Positions 8,804 through 20,178 of a DNA stretch of 61,691 nt are shown one piece after another. The notes under the pieces are model-generated. The model worked only from the letters and a program-made list of their open reading frames with translations. It was not told where the DNA came from and ran no database searches. The stretch comes from Verrucomicrobiota bacterium. Lineage in GTDB: Bacteria; Verrucomicrobiota; Verrucomicrobiia; Opitutales; Opitutaceae. Location: positions 1 through 61,691 of the forward strand of contig JAQGOP010000044.1 in assembly GCA_028293545.1 (NCBI GenBank). The letters run 5' to 3'. The position numbers were made by a program, and so were the translations under genes. The stretch's first letter is position 1, and the number at the start of each line of letters is the position of its first letter.

Positions 8804-9736
8804 TCAGGCTGTCGCCCTCACGAAAATTTTGCGCATGCCCCCGGCAAATACCGGCGTGCCGATGTATTGAACGGCGCCTTGGCGATATGCGTCCCGATGC
8901 TCGAAATGCACGTGCCCCGCAAAAATTCCGGCAACCGCGGGATGGCTCTTCACCACCCGACAAAACTCGAGCGTCACCGGCGTCGGTGGCACGCGGCCCT
9001 GCTCATAACCCACCATCAAGGCCATTTTCCAAACCTGCTCGACCGCCGGTACCAACGACTCGATGTAGATCGGAATATGAATGAAAAGCAGACAGGGACG
9101 TCCGTCTTTCAATAACTCAACCGTGCGGTTTAGTTGATCCTCGGTGAACTGATAATCGCTGTTGTCGACGAAGACCAGGTTTACCCCGTTGAACTCCTTC
9201 GCGAACCAATCGAGGGGCTGGTTTGCCAGGAACTGCAGGCGTCCTTGCCAGTATTTGCGGTCGTTGGGTTCGGCCGGCCACTCCCATTCGTGGTTCCCCA
9301 TTGTGATCCAGCACGGAGCTCCGCACGCGGCCAGCATGCCCGCCGAAGCCTCCAGGTTCGCCGCCGTCGGCAGGTCCATCAGATCGCCGGTGAACGCCAC
9401 GAAATCCGGCCGCTCCATTCGCGTTGCTTCGAGCACGCCTTCGGCCTTGCCCAAAAGATCTCCCCCAAACCCTTTGGATCGCGCCTGCAGGCGCTCAACA
9501 AACTTTGCGTCCCGCTGATCGCACTCCGTCAAATGCGCGTCCGTCAAATGAACAAATGAAAACGCCTTCGTCACACCCGGCAGATCCAAATAAACATCAG
9601 CTGCGCGCGCCAGGGGATGACTTGCCGCGTCGCTGCCCTTTAGCGCCAGCGAAAAATAGGCGCCCACCAGGCCGGCTGAACCGAGTTTAATAAAATTACG
9701 CCGGGTAACGGTAATAAGCGAAGACTCATGACCCAT
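8804..9736 (-). CDS. Calcineurin-like metallophosphoesterase with Tat-type signal
   Basis: 310 aa. The N-terminus carries TRRNFIKLGSAG (11-22), a twin-arginine motif followed by a hydrophobic stretch, so export through Tat is likely. The metal-binding motifs of the family are all present: DAH (66-68), GDLMD (117-121), GNHE (147-150), HIPI and, near the end, GHVH. Two divalent metals are expected, with a phosphoester substrate that cannot be named from sequence. It converges tail to tail with the TPR protein gene (12 bp between stops). Confidence 0.9.
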   Translation of the reverse strand: MGHESSLITVTRRNFIKLGSAGLVGAYFSLALKGSDAASHPLARAADVYLDLPGVTKAFSFVHLTDAHLTECDQRDAKFVERLQARSKGFGGDLLGKAEGVLEATRMERPDFVAFTGDLMDLPTAANLEASAGMLAACGAPCWITMGNHEWEWPAEPNDRKYWQGRLQFLANQPLDWFAKEFNGVNLVFVDNSDYQFTEDQLNRTVELLKDGRPCLLFIHIPIYIESLVPAVEQVWKMALMVGYEQGRVPPTPVTLEFCRVVKSHPAVAGIFAGHVHFEHRDAYRQGAVQYIGTPVFAGGMRKIFVRATA

Positions 9737-9903
9737 GGTGAATTACCGAGAGCTGTATCGCATCAAGGCAATCAAGTAATCTGGCGCGGAATCAGGAACC
9801 GATGGTTCGAACTCAGATTCACGATTAAAAAAGGGTTTCTCCCACCCCCGACCCTGTGCAAGGTTTCCCGCGCCCAGTGGAGAGTCTGCACAACCAACCC
9901 TTC

Positions 9904-10188
9904 ATGAAACACAAATCCTGTTGCGCTGCGGTGGCAGTTGTTGCCGCCTGTTTCCTCGCCAGTTGCGCGAGTCCCGCGTCTAAAACCGCCGAAGCCAAAA
10001 AGCCGTACCCTGAGGACACCGAACGTTACACGCCGGTGGGCAGCCATGTTTCGAAGCGAGTGAAGAAACCGGTGAAGGCCCCCGTCGGCGAGGAAAACGC
10101 CGGCGAAATCCTCGTGCGCGATATGCAGAGCTACGGGCGCATCAGCGACCAGAACGAAGGCAGCAACGCCCGGATCAAGCGCGACTGA
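9904..10188 (+). CDS. Small putative lipoprotein
   Basis: 94 aa. The start at 9904 gives a short basic leader, a hydrophobic core and lipobox FLASC with Cys21. The frame is open upstream to 9856, but that would put the signal inside the chain. The mature part is short, charged and rich in Lys and Pro, with no domain I recognise. Function is unknown. It stands alone, with a short gap upstream and repeat-filled DNA downstream. Confidence 0.7.
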   Translation: MKHKSCCAAVAVVAACFLASCASPASKTAEAKKPYPEDTERYTPVGSHVSKRVKKPVKAPVGEENAGEILVRDMQSYGRISDQNEGSNARIKRD

Positions 10189-10251
10189 CGCAATTGCGGA
10201 TTGCGGATTGCCAAGGCGGGCGAAGCGCGCGGCGACGGTGGCATCTCACGG

Positions 10252-10347
10252 GGCCCGATTGGGCCGCCCTTTCAGGGCTCGGGACAAACACGAAGAAAAC
10301 CCCGGGCGTTGCCCGGGGCTGCGGCTGGAATGCCCCGTTGGGGCGTC
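10252..10347 (-). repeat. Three-hairpin dispersed element, copy 2
   Basis: Inverted copy of the element at 4149-4250. Read on the minus strand it has GCCCC-aac-GGGGC, then CCCCGGGC-aac-GCCCGGGG, then CCCT-gaa-AGGG and GCGGCCCAA. Relative to copy 1 the middle stem replaces two A-T pairs by C-G and G-C pairs on both sides, so pairing is conserved although sequence is not. Confidence 0.75.
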
Positions 10348-10409
10348 GGACATCAATCCGAGGAGGTGCCGCTGTTTATGCTTCCGCTCCTTTTCCCGAC
10401 CTTTGGTCA

Positions 10410-10447
10410 GGTTTCATTGGAGCTCGGACGTTGGAGCTTGGAGTTTT
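10410..10447 (-). repeat. GCTCCAA/TGAAAC dispersed repeat
   Basis: On the minus strand it reads CTCCAAGCTCCAACGTCCGA and continues GCTCCAATGAAACC. It matches 13508-13541 and the insert in rsmE at 26258-26304. It sits just past the stop codon of the downstream TPR-type gene. Confidence 0.65.
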
Positions 10448-10468
10448 TACCCCAAGCTTTCCCGGTCG

Positions 10469-11155
10469 TTACTTGATCGGAATCTTCACGCTGCCGACTG
10501 CCTCGGGCTCGACGGGAAGCGTGGCACTCAACATGAAAGCCCGCTGAGTCCAGGGGCTCGTCGGGTCGATCCCCATGATCTCGCTGGCATATTTGCGGAC
10601 GTCCGCCGCCTTGCCTTGGCTGCTCGCGAGGCTGGCAAGATGATACGCGGCTTCGACGCGCACGGCCTTGATTTCCGACGTATCGGAGGCGATCGCCTTC
10701 AACGCGGCTTCACCCTCGGGTTTGCCGGCCTGCAGTTTTGACATGGCGGCTCCGAGTTTGGCGCGGCTGACGAGAGCGGGGTCCTTCAAAGCGGGAATCG
10801 CGTTTTCGTAACCGGAAATGGCTTCGGCATAAAGGCCCGAGGCATACGCGTCGTCGGCGACCCGCAGCTTGGCGATGCCGGCGAGCGAGTGGCCGGAATT
10901 TTTCGCGGCGAAAGTCTTGAGGGCGTCGGTCGAGATAGCGGACGCGTAGTCGTGCTCAATCTCGGTTTCCTTCTGCGCCTGCATGTATTCCCAGCCGCCC
11001 TTTGCGACGACCGCGACCAGGACCAGCACCACAACCCCGAGCACTGCCTTGCTGTTCTTTTCCCAGAAAATGCGCAGGCGATCCTCAAGCGTCAGGTTGA
11101 CGGACGTCTCGCCGTCGATTGCGGCAGTGGCTTTGGAGGCAGGGGGTGTGGTCAT
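10469..11155 (-). CDS. Membrane-anchored TPR-type protein (YfgM/TPR_21-like)
   Basis: 228 aa from the ATG at 11155 (MTTPPASK). The open frame further upstream to 11263 only translates a repeat. A short cytoplasmic tail is followed by one membrane helix (about 37-54), then an alpha-helical periplasmic domain with TPR-like helices (GHSLAGIAKLRVADDAYASG, EAISGYENAIPAL). This layout matches YfgM, an ancillary SecYEG/chaperone-linked protein, and related TPR_21 proteins. No BamB or HisS gene, the usual YfgM neighbours, is present, so the exact role is inference. Confidence 0.72.
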   Translation of the reverse strand: MTTPPASKATAAIDGETSVNLTLEDRLRIFWEKNSKAVLGVVVLVLVAVVAKGGWEYMQAQKETEIEHDYASAISTDALKTFAAKNSGHSLAGIAKLRVADDAYASGLYAEAISGYENAIPALKDPALVSRAKLGAAMSKLQAGKPEGEAALKAIASDTSEIKAVRVEAAYHLASLASSQGKAADVRKYASEIMGIDPTSPWTQRAFMLSATLPVEPEAVGSVKIPIK

Positions 11156-11221
11156 GCGGAGGGATTTGGCTTTTGGAACCGGTGACGAGAACAAATGGCC
11201 GGGCCGCTGTCCATGCCGGAA

Positions 11222-11253
11222 AGTAGCGCAGGCGGCCCGCCTGCTCCGGGGAT
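11222..11253. repeat. GC palindrome (GTAGCGCAGGCGGCCCGCCTGC type)
   Basis: REP-like element with core GCAGGCGGCCCGCCTGC flanked by GTAGC and TCCGG. Clear copies are also at 13571-13602, 16922-16950, 16979-17009, 18540-18572, 18627-18654, 20111-20140, 22059-22088 and 32839-32869. They occur in both orientations and always between genes. Confidence 0.75.
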
Positions 11254-11267
11254 CGAACCCCAATCAA

Positions 11268-11430
11268 TTTGAACAGAAGGCAACGAAGTTAACGAAGAGG
11301 TTCAGAATCGCGCCGCCGATCGTGCCCTAGACGGTGTGGGATTGGAACCCCTCAAGTCATGGATCGTTTAGGGCACGAGCGATTTCGCCGACCGGGACCT
11401 CTTCGTTTCCTTCGTTCCCTTCTGTTCAAA
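11268..11430. repeat. Inverted-repeat element with AACGAAG-type arms
   Basis: Two 33-bp arms in inverted orientation, 11268-11300 and 11398-11430, with only three mismatches between them. Each arm begins TTTGAACAGAAGG and continues with 9-bp units ending AACGAAG. The 97-bp centre contains a second nested inverted pair (TCGTGCCCTA and TTAGGGCACGA). It has no coding capacity. The architecture resembles the CGCGAAT elements elsewhere in the window although the arm sequence differs. Confidence 0.75.
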
Positions 11431-11500
11431 TGGGGTTTCCCGGAATGCTCGCTACTCGCTACCCGCTACTTCGAAAAGCACGCGGCCCGCCTGGGCTACG

Positions 11501-12352
11501 TCAGTCAAAAACCACGGTCTTGTTCCCGTAAACCAGCACACGCGACTCCAGGTGCCAGCGCACGGCCTGGGCCAGGGTGGTTTTCTCGAGGTCGCGGCCT
11601 TTGCGGATCAAATCCTCGACGCCGTGCCGATGGGTCACGCGGGCGACGTCCTGGTTGATGATCGGGCCTTCATCGAGGTCCCGCGTGGCGTAATGCGCCG
11701 TGGCCCCGATCAGTTTCACCCCACGCGCATGGGCTTGGTGATAAGGCCGCCCGCCGGCGAAGGCGGGCAGGAAGGAATGATGGATATTGATCACGGGGCG
11801 GCCAAACTTGCCCAGAAAATCGGCGGACAGGACCTGCATGTAGCGCGCGAGCACGACGAGCTCCGCCGCGGTTTCGCGGAGGAGTTCGAGCTGTCTCGCC
11901 TCGGCCTGGGCTTTGGTTTCAGCCGTCACGGGGACGTGATGAAACGCGAGGCCGTAGCCGCGCGAGATGCCGGCGAGATCGGGATGATTGCCGATCACGG
12001 CGACGATCTCGCACGCGAACTCGCCTTGTTTCGCACGCAGCACGAGGTCGTGAAAGCAATGGTCCGCCTTGGAAACGAAGAGAGCCACGCGCGGGCGATA
12101 CGCGGACGAAGCGACTTGCACGCTCATGCCGAGGCCGGCGGCGAAGGTGCGGAAAGCATCGGCGTCGCGGGAATCGGAGCCGCCCTTGGGCTCCCACTCC
12201 ACGCGCTGGAAAAACACGCCCGCCTCGGTGTCGCGATGCTGGTCGGCGTGCAGGATGTTGCCGCCGTGCTCGAAGATCCAGCCGGAGACGCGCGCGACGA
12301 GGCCGGGTTGGTCAGGACCGTGCAGGAGGGCGATGAGGGTCGGGCTGTTCAA
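11501..12352 (-). CDS. purU: Formyltetrahydrofolate deformylase
   Basis: Hydrolyses 10-formyl-tetrahydrofolate to formate and tetrahydrofolate, supplying formate for purine synthesis and balancing one-carbon pools. An N-terminal ACT domain (ALLHGPDQPGLVARVSGWIFEHGGNI) is followed by the formyltransferase fold with INIHHSFLPAF and HYATRDLDEGPIINQD, which carry the catalytic His and Asp region. I chose the TTG at 12352 (283 aa) because it fits the family length near 280. A GTG at 12418 in the same frame would add 22 residues that translate a dispersed repeat. Confidence 0.93.
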   Translation of the reverse strand: MNSPTLIALLHGPDQPGLVARVSGWIFEHGGNILHADQHRDTEAGVFFQRVEWEPKGGSDSRDADAFRTFAAGLGMSVQVASSAYRPRVALFVSKADHCFHDLVLRAKQGEFACEIVAVIGNHPDLAGISRGYGLAFHHVPVTAETKAQAEARQLELLRETAAELVVLARYMQVLSADFLGKFGRPVINIHHSFLPAFAGGRPYHQAHARGVKLIGATAHYATRDLDEGPIINQDVARVTHRHGVEDLIRKGRDLEKTTLAQAVRWHLESRVLVYGNKTVVFD

Positions 12353-12415
12353 TTTACGATTTACGAGGGACCATTCACGATTGGGAAGGAGGCGGGATTT
12401 ACGAGCGACGATTTT
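12353..12415. repeat. AATTTACGATTTACGAGGG short-repeat block
   Basis: Tandem-like runs of ATTTACGA and ATTCACGATTGGGA directly upstream of purU. Similar runs lie at 39630-39642 and 40949-40976. The block makes the purU start ambiguous because it happens to be open in the purU frame. Confidence 0.5.
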
Positions 12416-12464
12416 CACGCGCAGCGGCGAACGTTTCCGACCTTCGCGGCGGGTCCGACGCCGC

Positions 12465-13433
12465 CTACGGCACGAGCAGCACTTTGCCGGGCGTTCCGCG
12501 GCCCTCGAGCGCGCGATGGGCGTCCGCGGCGGATTTTAGCGGAAACGTCGCGCCGATGCGGACCTTAAGTTGCGCGCTCGCGACCCAGGCAAAAAGATCG
12601 TTCGCGCGGGCGTGGAGTTCGGCCGGGGTGCGAAGGTAGTGGTTCATCGTCGGACGCGTGAAAAACAACGAGCCCTTATGCGCGAGCAGGAGCGGCGCAA
12701 AAGGCGGGACCGGACCGCTGGCGTTGCCGAACGATACGAACATCCCGCGTGGGCACAGGCTGTCGATCGTGCCGTCGAACGTCTCCTTGCCCACCGCGTC
12801 GTATGCGACATCGACCCCGCGGCCGTCCGTGAACCGGCGCGCGGCCTCCGTGAAATTTTCCCTCGTATAAACGCAGACCGCCTCCGCGCCCGCGTCGCGC
12901 GCGAGCGGGACCTTGGCCTCGCTGCCGACGGTCGCGATCACGCGCGCGCCGCGCAGCCGTGCGATTTGGATGAGCAACGCCCCGACCCCGCCGGCGCCGG
13001 CGTGAACGAGCGCACTGTGCCCGGGTTTCAGCGGGAAAGTGTCGGTCGCAAGAAAATGCGCAGTCAGGCCTTGGACCAGGACCGCTGCCGCCGTTTCGGT
13101 GGAAACCCCGTCGGGGATTTTCAGGGTCAGTTCGGCCGGCGCCAGCGTTTCCTCCACGTATGCGCCCGCCGCGCGCACCGTGGCGACGCGATCACCGATT
13201 TTGAAATCGGTGACGCCCCCGCCAAGGGCGGAGACCGTGCCCGCGACTTCGTTGCCGAAGACAAACGGCAGCGGCACCGCGTAAAGCCCGCTGCGGTGAT
13301 AGGTGTCGATGAAGTTCACCCCCGCGGCTGCGACGCGGATGCGAACCTGGCCGGGCCCGGGTGAAGGAATCGCGATCTCATCGGCCCGCATTTTTTCCGG
13401 GCCACCGATTTCATGGAGACGAATGGCAAGCAT
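12465..13433 (-). CDS. NADPH:quinone oxidoreductase, zinc-free MDR family
   Basis: 322 aa (E. coli QorA is 327). Start ATG at 13433 (MLAIRLHEIGG). The GroES-like N-terminal domain contains GVNFIDTYHRSGLY, the quinone oxidoreductase signature, and the Rossmann domain carries VHAGAGGVGALLIQ for NADPH. No zinc-ligand cluster is seen. It is expected to reduce quinones or related enones in the cytosol. It follows purU's upstream repeats on the same strand and is probably transcribed independently. Confidence 0.9.
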   Translation of the reverse strand: MLAIRLHEIGGPEKMRADEIAIPSPGPGQVRIRVAAAGVNFIDTYHRSGLYAVPLPFVFGNEVAGTVSALGGGVTDFKIGDRVATVRAAGAYVEETLAPAELTLKIPDGVSTETAAAVLVQGLTAHFLATDTFPLKPGHSALVHAGAGGVGALLIQIARLRGARVIATVGSEAKVPLARDAGAEAVCVYTRENFTEAARRFTDGRGVDVAYDAVGKETFDGTIDSLCPRGMFVSFGNASGPVPPFAPLLLAHKGSLFFTRPTMNHYLRTPAELHARANDLFAWVASAQLKVRIGATFPLKSAADAHRALEGRGTPGKVLLVP

Positions 13434-13465
13434 GGTGGGAGGAGAGGCGGAGGCGATTGCCGGAG

Positions 13466-13602
13466 TAGGGCGCGGTCTCGGACCCGCCTCGGGAAGGCAG
13501 AAGCACCCAGCTCCAACATCCAAGCTCCAATGAAACTTCAAAAAGCGAAGCCCGGAGCTTTCAATCCATTCGGAGCAGGCGGGCCGCCTGCGCTACTCCG
13601 GA
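13466..13602. repeat. Cluster of three repeat types between qor-like gene and carB
   Basis: Contains, in order, the GTAGGGCGCGGTCTCGGACC palindrome (13466-13492), the AGCTCCAACATCCAAGCTCC repeat continuing AATGAAACTTC (13508-13541), and a GC palindrome (13571-13602). There is no coding sequence between 13434 and 13621. Confidence 0.65.
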
Positions 13603-13621
13603 AACGGTCCCGCGTACGTTG

Positions 13622-16858
<3,237 letters not shown>

Positions 16859-16892
16859 GGACGTGAGCGCCCGCGAGGGTTGGACCGGGACC

Positions 16893-17009
16893 GGAATTCG
16901 CAATTCGAAATTCGGAATTCGAAGTAGCGCAGGCCGCCCGCCGGCTCTGGGGTAGCAGGTCGGGATTAAAAACAAGCTCCGGAGCAGGCGGGCCGCCTGC
17001 GCTACTCCG
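16893..17009. repeat. AATTCG-rich block and two GC palindromes
   Basis: Short runs of ATTCG(C/A)AATTCG at 16893-16922, then two copies of the GC palindrome in opposite orientations (16922-16950 and 16979-17009). These account for most of the gap between pilC and carB. Confidence 0.6.
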
Positions 17010-17029
17010 AACCGAAACGGCGCGAACGA

Positions 17030-18217
17030 TTACTGCAGGCCGCCGGCCACTGCGCCCAGTTGGAAGATCGGGAGGAACATCGCCATGACGATGCCGCCGA
17101 CCACCACGCCGAGAAACACGATCAGGATCGGCTCGATCAGGGAAGTGAGGGCTGAAACCGTGGCTTCGCACTCAACATCGTAGAAATCGGCGATCTTGGT
17201 CATCATGCCGTCGACGTTACCCGTCGCTTCACCGGCCTTGACCATGTGCTTCATCATCGGGGGGAAAAATCCATTGGCCGCGAGCACTTCGGAAACCTGC
17301 CCGCCTTGGCTGACATGCTTGGCGATTTCCTGGCAGGCATCCTCGATCTGCACCTTGTTGCTGGCCGCCGAGACGATCTCGAGCGTGCGCAGGATCGGCA
17401 CGCCGGAACGAATGAGGGTGGCGTAGGTGCGGCAGAAACGTGAGAGCGCGATCTTGTGGACGAGATTTCCAAAGATGGGCGCGCGGACCAGGAATTTATC
17501 CTTCTGGCGGCGCCCGTTGGGCGTCTTGATGAACTTGCCGCCGAAATAATAAACCGCCCAGGCCGCGACCAAGAGCGTCCAGCCACCCAGATGCGGCGGC
17601 ATTGCCTTCATGAAATTGGACAAGTCGATGAGGAACTGGGTCGGCGCCGGCAGTTTCGCGCCGAAGTCCGCGAACATCGCCGCGAACACCGGGATGACGA
17701 AAATCAGGAGGACGTTCACCAGGGCGATAGCCAAGCCGATGACGGCGATCGGGTAAGTCATGGCCGACTTCACCTTCTTGGTGAGCTTGACGGTCGCTTC
17801 GAAATAACCCGCGACCTTCATCAGGATTTCCGCCAGGCCACCGGACGCTTCACCGGCCTCGACCATCGAGACGAAGAGATTGTTGAACGAATTGGGAAAC
17901 TTGCGGACCGCTGAGGAGAAAGAGTTACCCGACGAAATATCGAGACGGACGTCGCGGATCACGATGCGGAAGCACTGGTCTTCCGTCTGGTCCTGGAGGG
18001 CTTCAAGGCATTGCACGAGCGGGAGGCCGGCGGTGAGCAGCGACGCGAGCTGCTGGGTAAAAATGGCGAGCTCGCCCATCGGGAGCCTGTAGCGCTTCGC
18101 CTTCTTTTCGAGCGCCTTCATCTTCGCGAGCGCCTGAGCCGTCTTTACATTGGTCCGGCCGCGCTGCGTGTCCTGCAGCGAGCCTGCTTGTCCGGTCGCC
18201 GAAGAAATAATTGCCAT
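17030..18217 (-). CDS. Type IV pilus / type II secretion inner-membrane platform protein (PilC/GspF)
   Basis: 395 aa from ATG at 18217. Two T2SF domains are visible (about 68-190 and 270-390), each with the LL..GLPL / VPILRTLEIV pattern and a GEASG or GEATG turn, plus three membrane helices including the C-terminal GGIVMAMFLPIFQ. PilC/GspF anchors the assembly ATPase at the inner membrane. No pilB/gspE, secretin or pilin gene is adjacent, so this copy is an orphan in the window; whether it serves pili or secretion cannot be decided. Confidence 0.92.
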   Translation of the reverse strand: MAIISSATGQAGSLQDTQRGRTNVKTAQALAKMKALEKKAKRYRLPMGELAIFTQQLASLLTAGLPLVQCLEALQDQTEDQCFRIVIRDVRLDISSGNSFSSAVRKFPNSFNNLFVSMVEAGEASGGLAEILMKVAGYFEATVKLTKKVKSAMTYPIAVIGLAIALVNVLLIFVIPVFAAMFADFGAKLPAPTQFLIDLSNFMKAMPPHLGGWTLLVAAWAVYYFGGKFIKTPNGRRQKDKFLVRAPIFGNLVHKIALSRFCRTYATLIRSGVPILRTLEIVSAASNKVQIEDACQEIAKHVSQGGQVSEVLAANGFFPPMMKHMVKAGEATGNVDGMMTKIADFYDVECEATVSALTSLIEPILIVFLGVVVGGIVMAMFLPIFQLGAVAGGLQ

Positions 18218-18464
18218 AGCGCGGTCAGGCAAACGGCCCTCTCCCACCGCCGCAACCTCATTCCTAGGGCGGCGCGGTAAAAAATGTGAGAGGCTTCCCC
18301 GTCCGTGCGATGGGTTTTTCAGAGGTGGCGGGCCTCGCCGCGCCGGCCGCTGAAGTGATCCGCGAACAGGCTGAACGCGGCTCCAGCGGTCCCGCCCGAC
18401 CCCGCGCGATTCGAACGCAGGCTTGACCCGGTCTCCGGCGTGCGCCGAAGTTCTTTCGACCGTC

Positions 18465-18538
18465 GCGGGTGTAGTTTAGTGGTAAAACTCCTCTCTTCCA
18501 AAGAGGTATCGTCGGTTCGATTCCGTCCACCCGCTCCA
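18465..18538 (+). tRNA. tRNA-Gly (anticodon UCC)
   Basis: A 74-nt cloverleaf with encoded CCA. The acceptor stem pairs GCGGGTG (18465-18471) with CACCCGC (18528-18534), then discriminator T and CCA at 18536-18538. The anticodon stem is CCTCT/AGAGG with loop CTTCCAA, giving anticodon TCC at 18497-18499, which reads GGA codons. The T loop is GGTTCGATTCC. It stands alone and is followed directly by a GC palindrome. Confidence 0.97.
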
Positions 18539-18539
18539 T

Positions 18540-18654
18540 GTGGCGCAGGCGGCCCGCCAGCCTGCTTCGGTCGAGCAGTGGTGGGCCCGAGGTTTTGTGG
18601 ACCGAGTCGCAGACGGGCAGAGCGAAGCAGGCGGTCCGCCGGCGCTACTTCTGA
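18540..18654. repeat. Two GC palindromes in opposite orientation
   Basis: Copies of the GCAGGCGGCCCGCC-type palindrome at 18540-18572 and 18627-18654. They occupy the gap between the tRNA and the uxaC stop codon and overlap the very end of uxaC. Confidence 0.65.
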
Positions 18655-20063
18655 AATGCGGGGTCCAACTCCAGGCGAAAATAATCGCGGGCGTTGCCGA
18701 AGCAGATGTCGCGGACCATGGCGCCGACGAGCTCGCGATCATTCGGCAATTCGCCGTTTTCCATTTCGCCGCCCAGCAGGTTGCAAAGCACGCGCCGGAA
18801 ATATTCGTGCCGCGTGTAGGAAAGAAAACTCCGCGAATCCGTCAGCATGCCCACGAAACGCCGCAAGAGCCCGAGATTCGACAGCGCGTTGAGCTGCCAC
18901 TCCATCGCTTCCTTTTGGTCGAGGAACCACCAGCCGCTGCCGAATTGGATTTTCCCGGGCACGGAGCCGTCCTGGAAATTTCCCGCCAAGGTCGCCATGA
19001 CGTAATTATCGGCGGGGTTTAAATTATAAAGGACCATGCGCGGCAGCTCGCCGGTGGCGTCGAGCGCATCGAGGTAACGCGTGAGTGCGCGCGCCTGCGG
19101 AAAATCCCCGATGCTGTCGAAACCGGCGTCCGGCCCGAGTTTTGCCAGCAGGCGCTGGTTATTGTTTCGCATCGCACCGAGATGAAGCTGCTTGGTCCAG
19201 CCCCGGCGCGCGTCCCAGCGCCCAAACTCGAGCATAAGGTACGAACCATAGCGCGCCGCATCCTCCGCCGAAGCGGCGCGACCGCTGCGCGCGGCGGTGA
19301 AAATCGCGGCCGCCTCCGCGTGGGTGCAGGGAACCGAAAGCGCGATTTCAAGGCCGTGGTCCGAAAGGCGTCCGCCGAATGCATGGAAATCGTCGTGGCG
19401 TTTTTCCAGCGCAGCCAGCAGGTCGTCGAAGGTGCGGATGCCCCGGCGCGCGGCGCCGCCGAGGCGCTCGAGCCAAGGATTGAACACCGCGGGTTCGTTC
19501 ACCCCCAGCGCCTTGTCGGGCCGGTAGGTCGGGTAGACTCGGGTCTTCAACCCGAGCGAGCGGATTCGCTCGTGCGCCTCGAGGGAATCGGCGGGATCGT
19601 CGGTCGTGCAGATCACCGCCACGCGATTCGACGCGAGGATGTCATGCACGCGGAGCGAAGGCAGTTTGGCGCCGGCTTCGCGCCAGATCGCATCGGCCGA
19701 CGCGGGATTGATCGTCGCGTCGATCCCAAAGGACCGCTTCAATTCCAAGTGCGACCAGTGGTAGAGCGGGTTGCGCAGCGTATACGGCACGGTGGCGCAC
19801 CAGGCATCGAATTTCTCGCGCGGTGACGCGTCGCCCGTGCACAGCCGTTCGGCCACGCCGTTGGTGCGCATGGCCCGCCACTTGTAGTGATCGCCGCCCA
19901 GCCAGACTTCGGCGAGGTCGGCGAACAAGTGGTTGTCCGCGATCTGCGCCGGGGAAAGATGACAATGGTAGTCGTAGATCGGCTGCGCCGCCGCGAAACC
20001 GTGATAGAGGTCCCGCGCCGCCGCGCTGTGCAGCAGGAAATCATCGTAGATGAAGGGCTTCAT
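18645..20063 (-). CDS. uxaC: Glucuronate/galacturonate isomerase
   Basis: Isomerises D-glucuronate to D-fructuronate and D-galacturonate to D-tagaturonate. 472 aa, the usual UxaC length. The amidohydrolase-like barrel starts MKPFIYDDFLLHS and shows YDYHCHLSPAQIADN, the N-terminal HxH site, and DYFRLELDPAFQ at the end. It is the first enzyme of hexuronate use and lies downstream of the uxaE-like gene and the SDR gene on the same strand, separated from uxaE by a 100-bp inverted repeat. Confidence 0.97.
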   Translation of the reverse strand: MKPFIYDDFLLHSAAARDLYHGFAAAQPIYDYHCHLSPAQIADNHLFADLAEVWLGGDHYKWRAMRTNGVAERLCTGDASPREKFDAWCATVPYTLRNPLYHWSHLELKRSFGIDATINPASADAIWREAGAKLPSLRVHDILASNRVAVICTTDDPADSLEAHERIRSLGLKTRVYPTYRPDKALGVNEPAVFNPWLERLGGAARRGIRTFDDLLAALEKRHDDFHAFGGRLSDHGLEIALSVPCTHAEAAAIFTAARSGRAASAEDAARYGSYLMLEFGRWDARRGWTKQLHLGAMRNNNQRLLAKLGPDAGFDSIGDFPQARALTRYLDALDATGELPRMVLYNLNPADNYVMATLAGNFQDGSVPGKIQFGSGWWFLDQKEAMEWQLNALSNLGLLRRFVGMLTDSRSFLSYTRHEYFRRVLCNLLGGEMENGELPNDRELVGAMVRDICFGNARDYFRLELDPAFQK

Positions 20064-20080
20064 TAATTAAAAACCAGAGA

Positions 20081-20178
20081 TTTTGACCGCGAATGAACGC
20101 GCATAGGGAAAGTAGCGCAGGCGGCCCGCCTGCTCCGGAGATCGAATTCCCGATGCGCGTTCATTCGCAGTTAAAAAA
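20081..20178. repeat. CGCGAAT inverted-repeat element enclosing a GC palindrome
   Basis: Inverted arms: TTTTGACCGCGAATGAACGC continuing GCAT on the left, and on the right the complement of TTTTTTAACTGCGAATGAAC continuing GCGCATCGGG. A GC palindrome (20111-20140) sits between the arms. The right-hand T-tract follows directly on the TGA stop codon of uxaE (20179-20181). It is a member of the same family as the cassette at 34147-34602. Confidence 0.75.

Noticed and set aside
10194..10547. ORFs in the gap after the small lipoprotein gene
   Set aside because: They translate the three-hairpin element and the GCTCCAA repeat (WAALSG, LECPVG and similar words recur at 4149-4250).
12353..12418. GTG start of purU at 12418
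   Set aside because: The added residues translate an ATTTACGA repeat block found elsewhere between genes, and the TTG at 12352 gives the family length.
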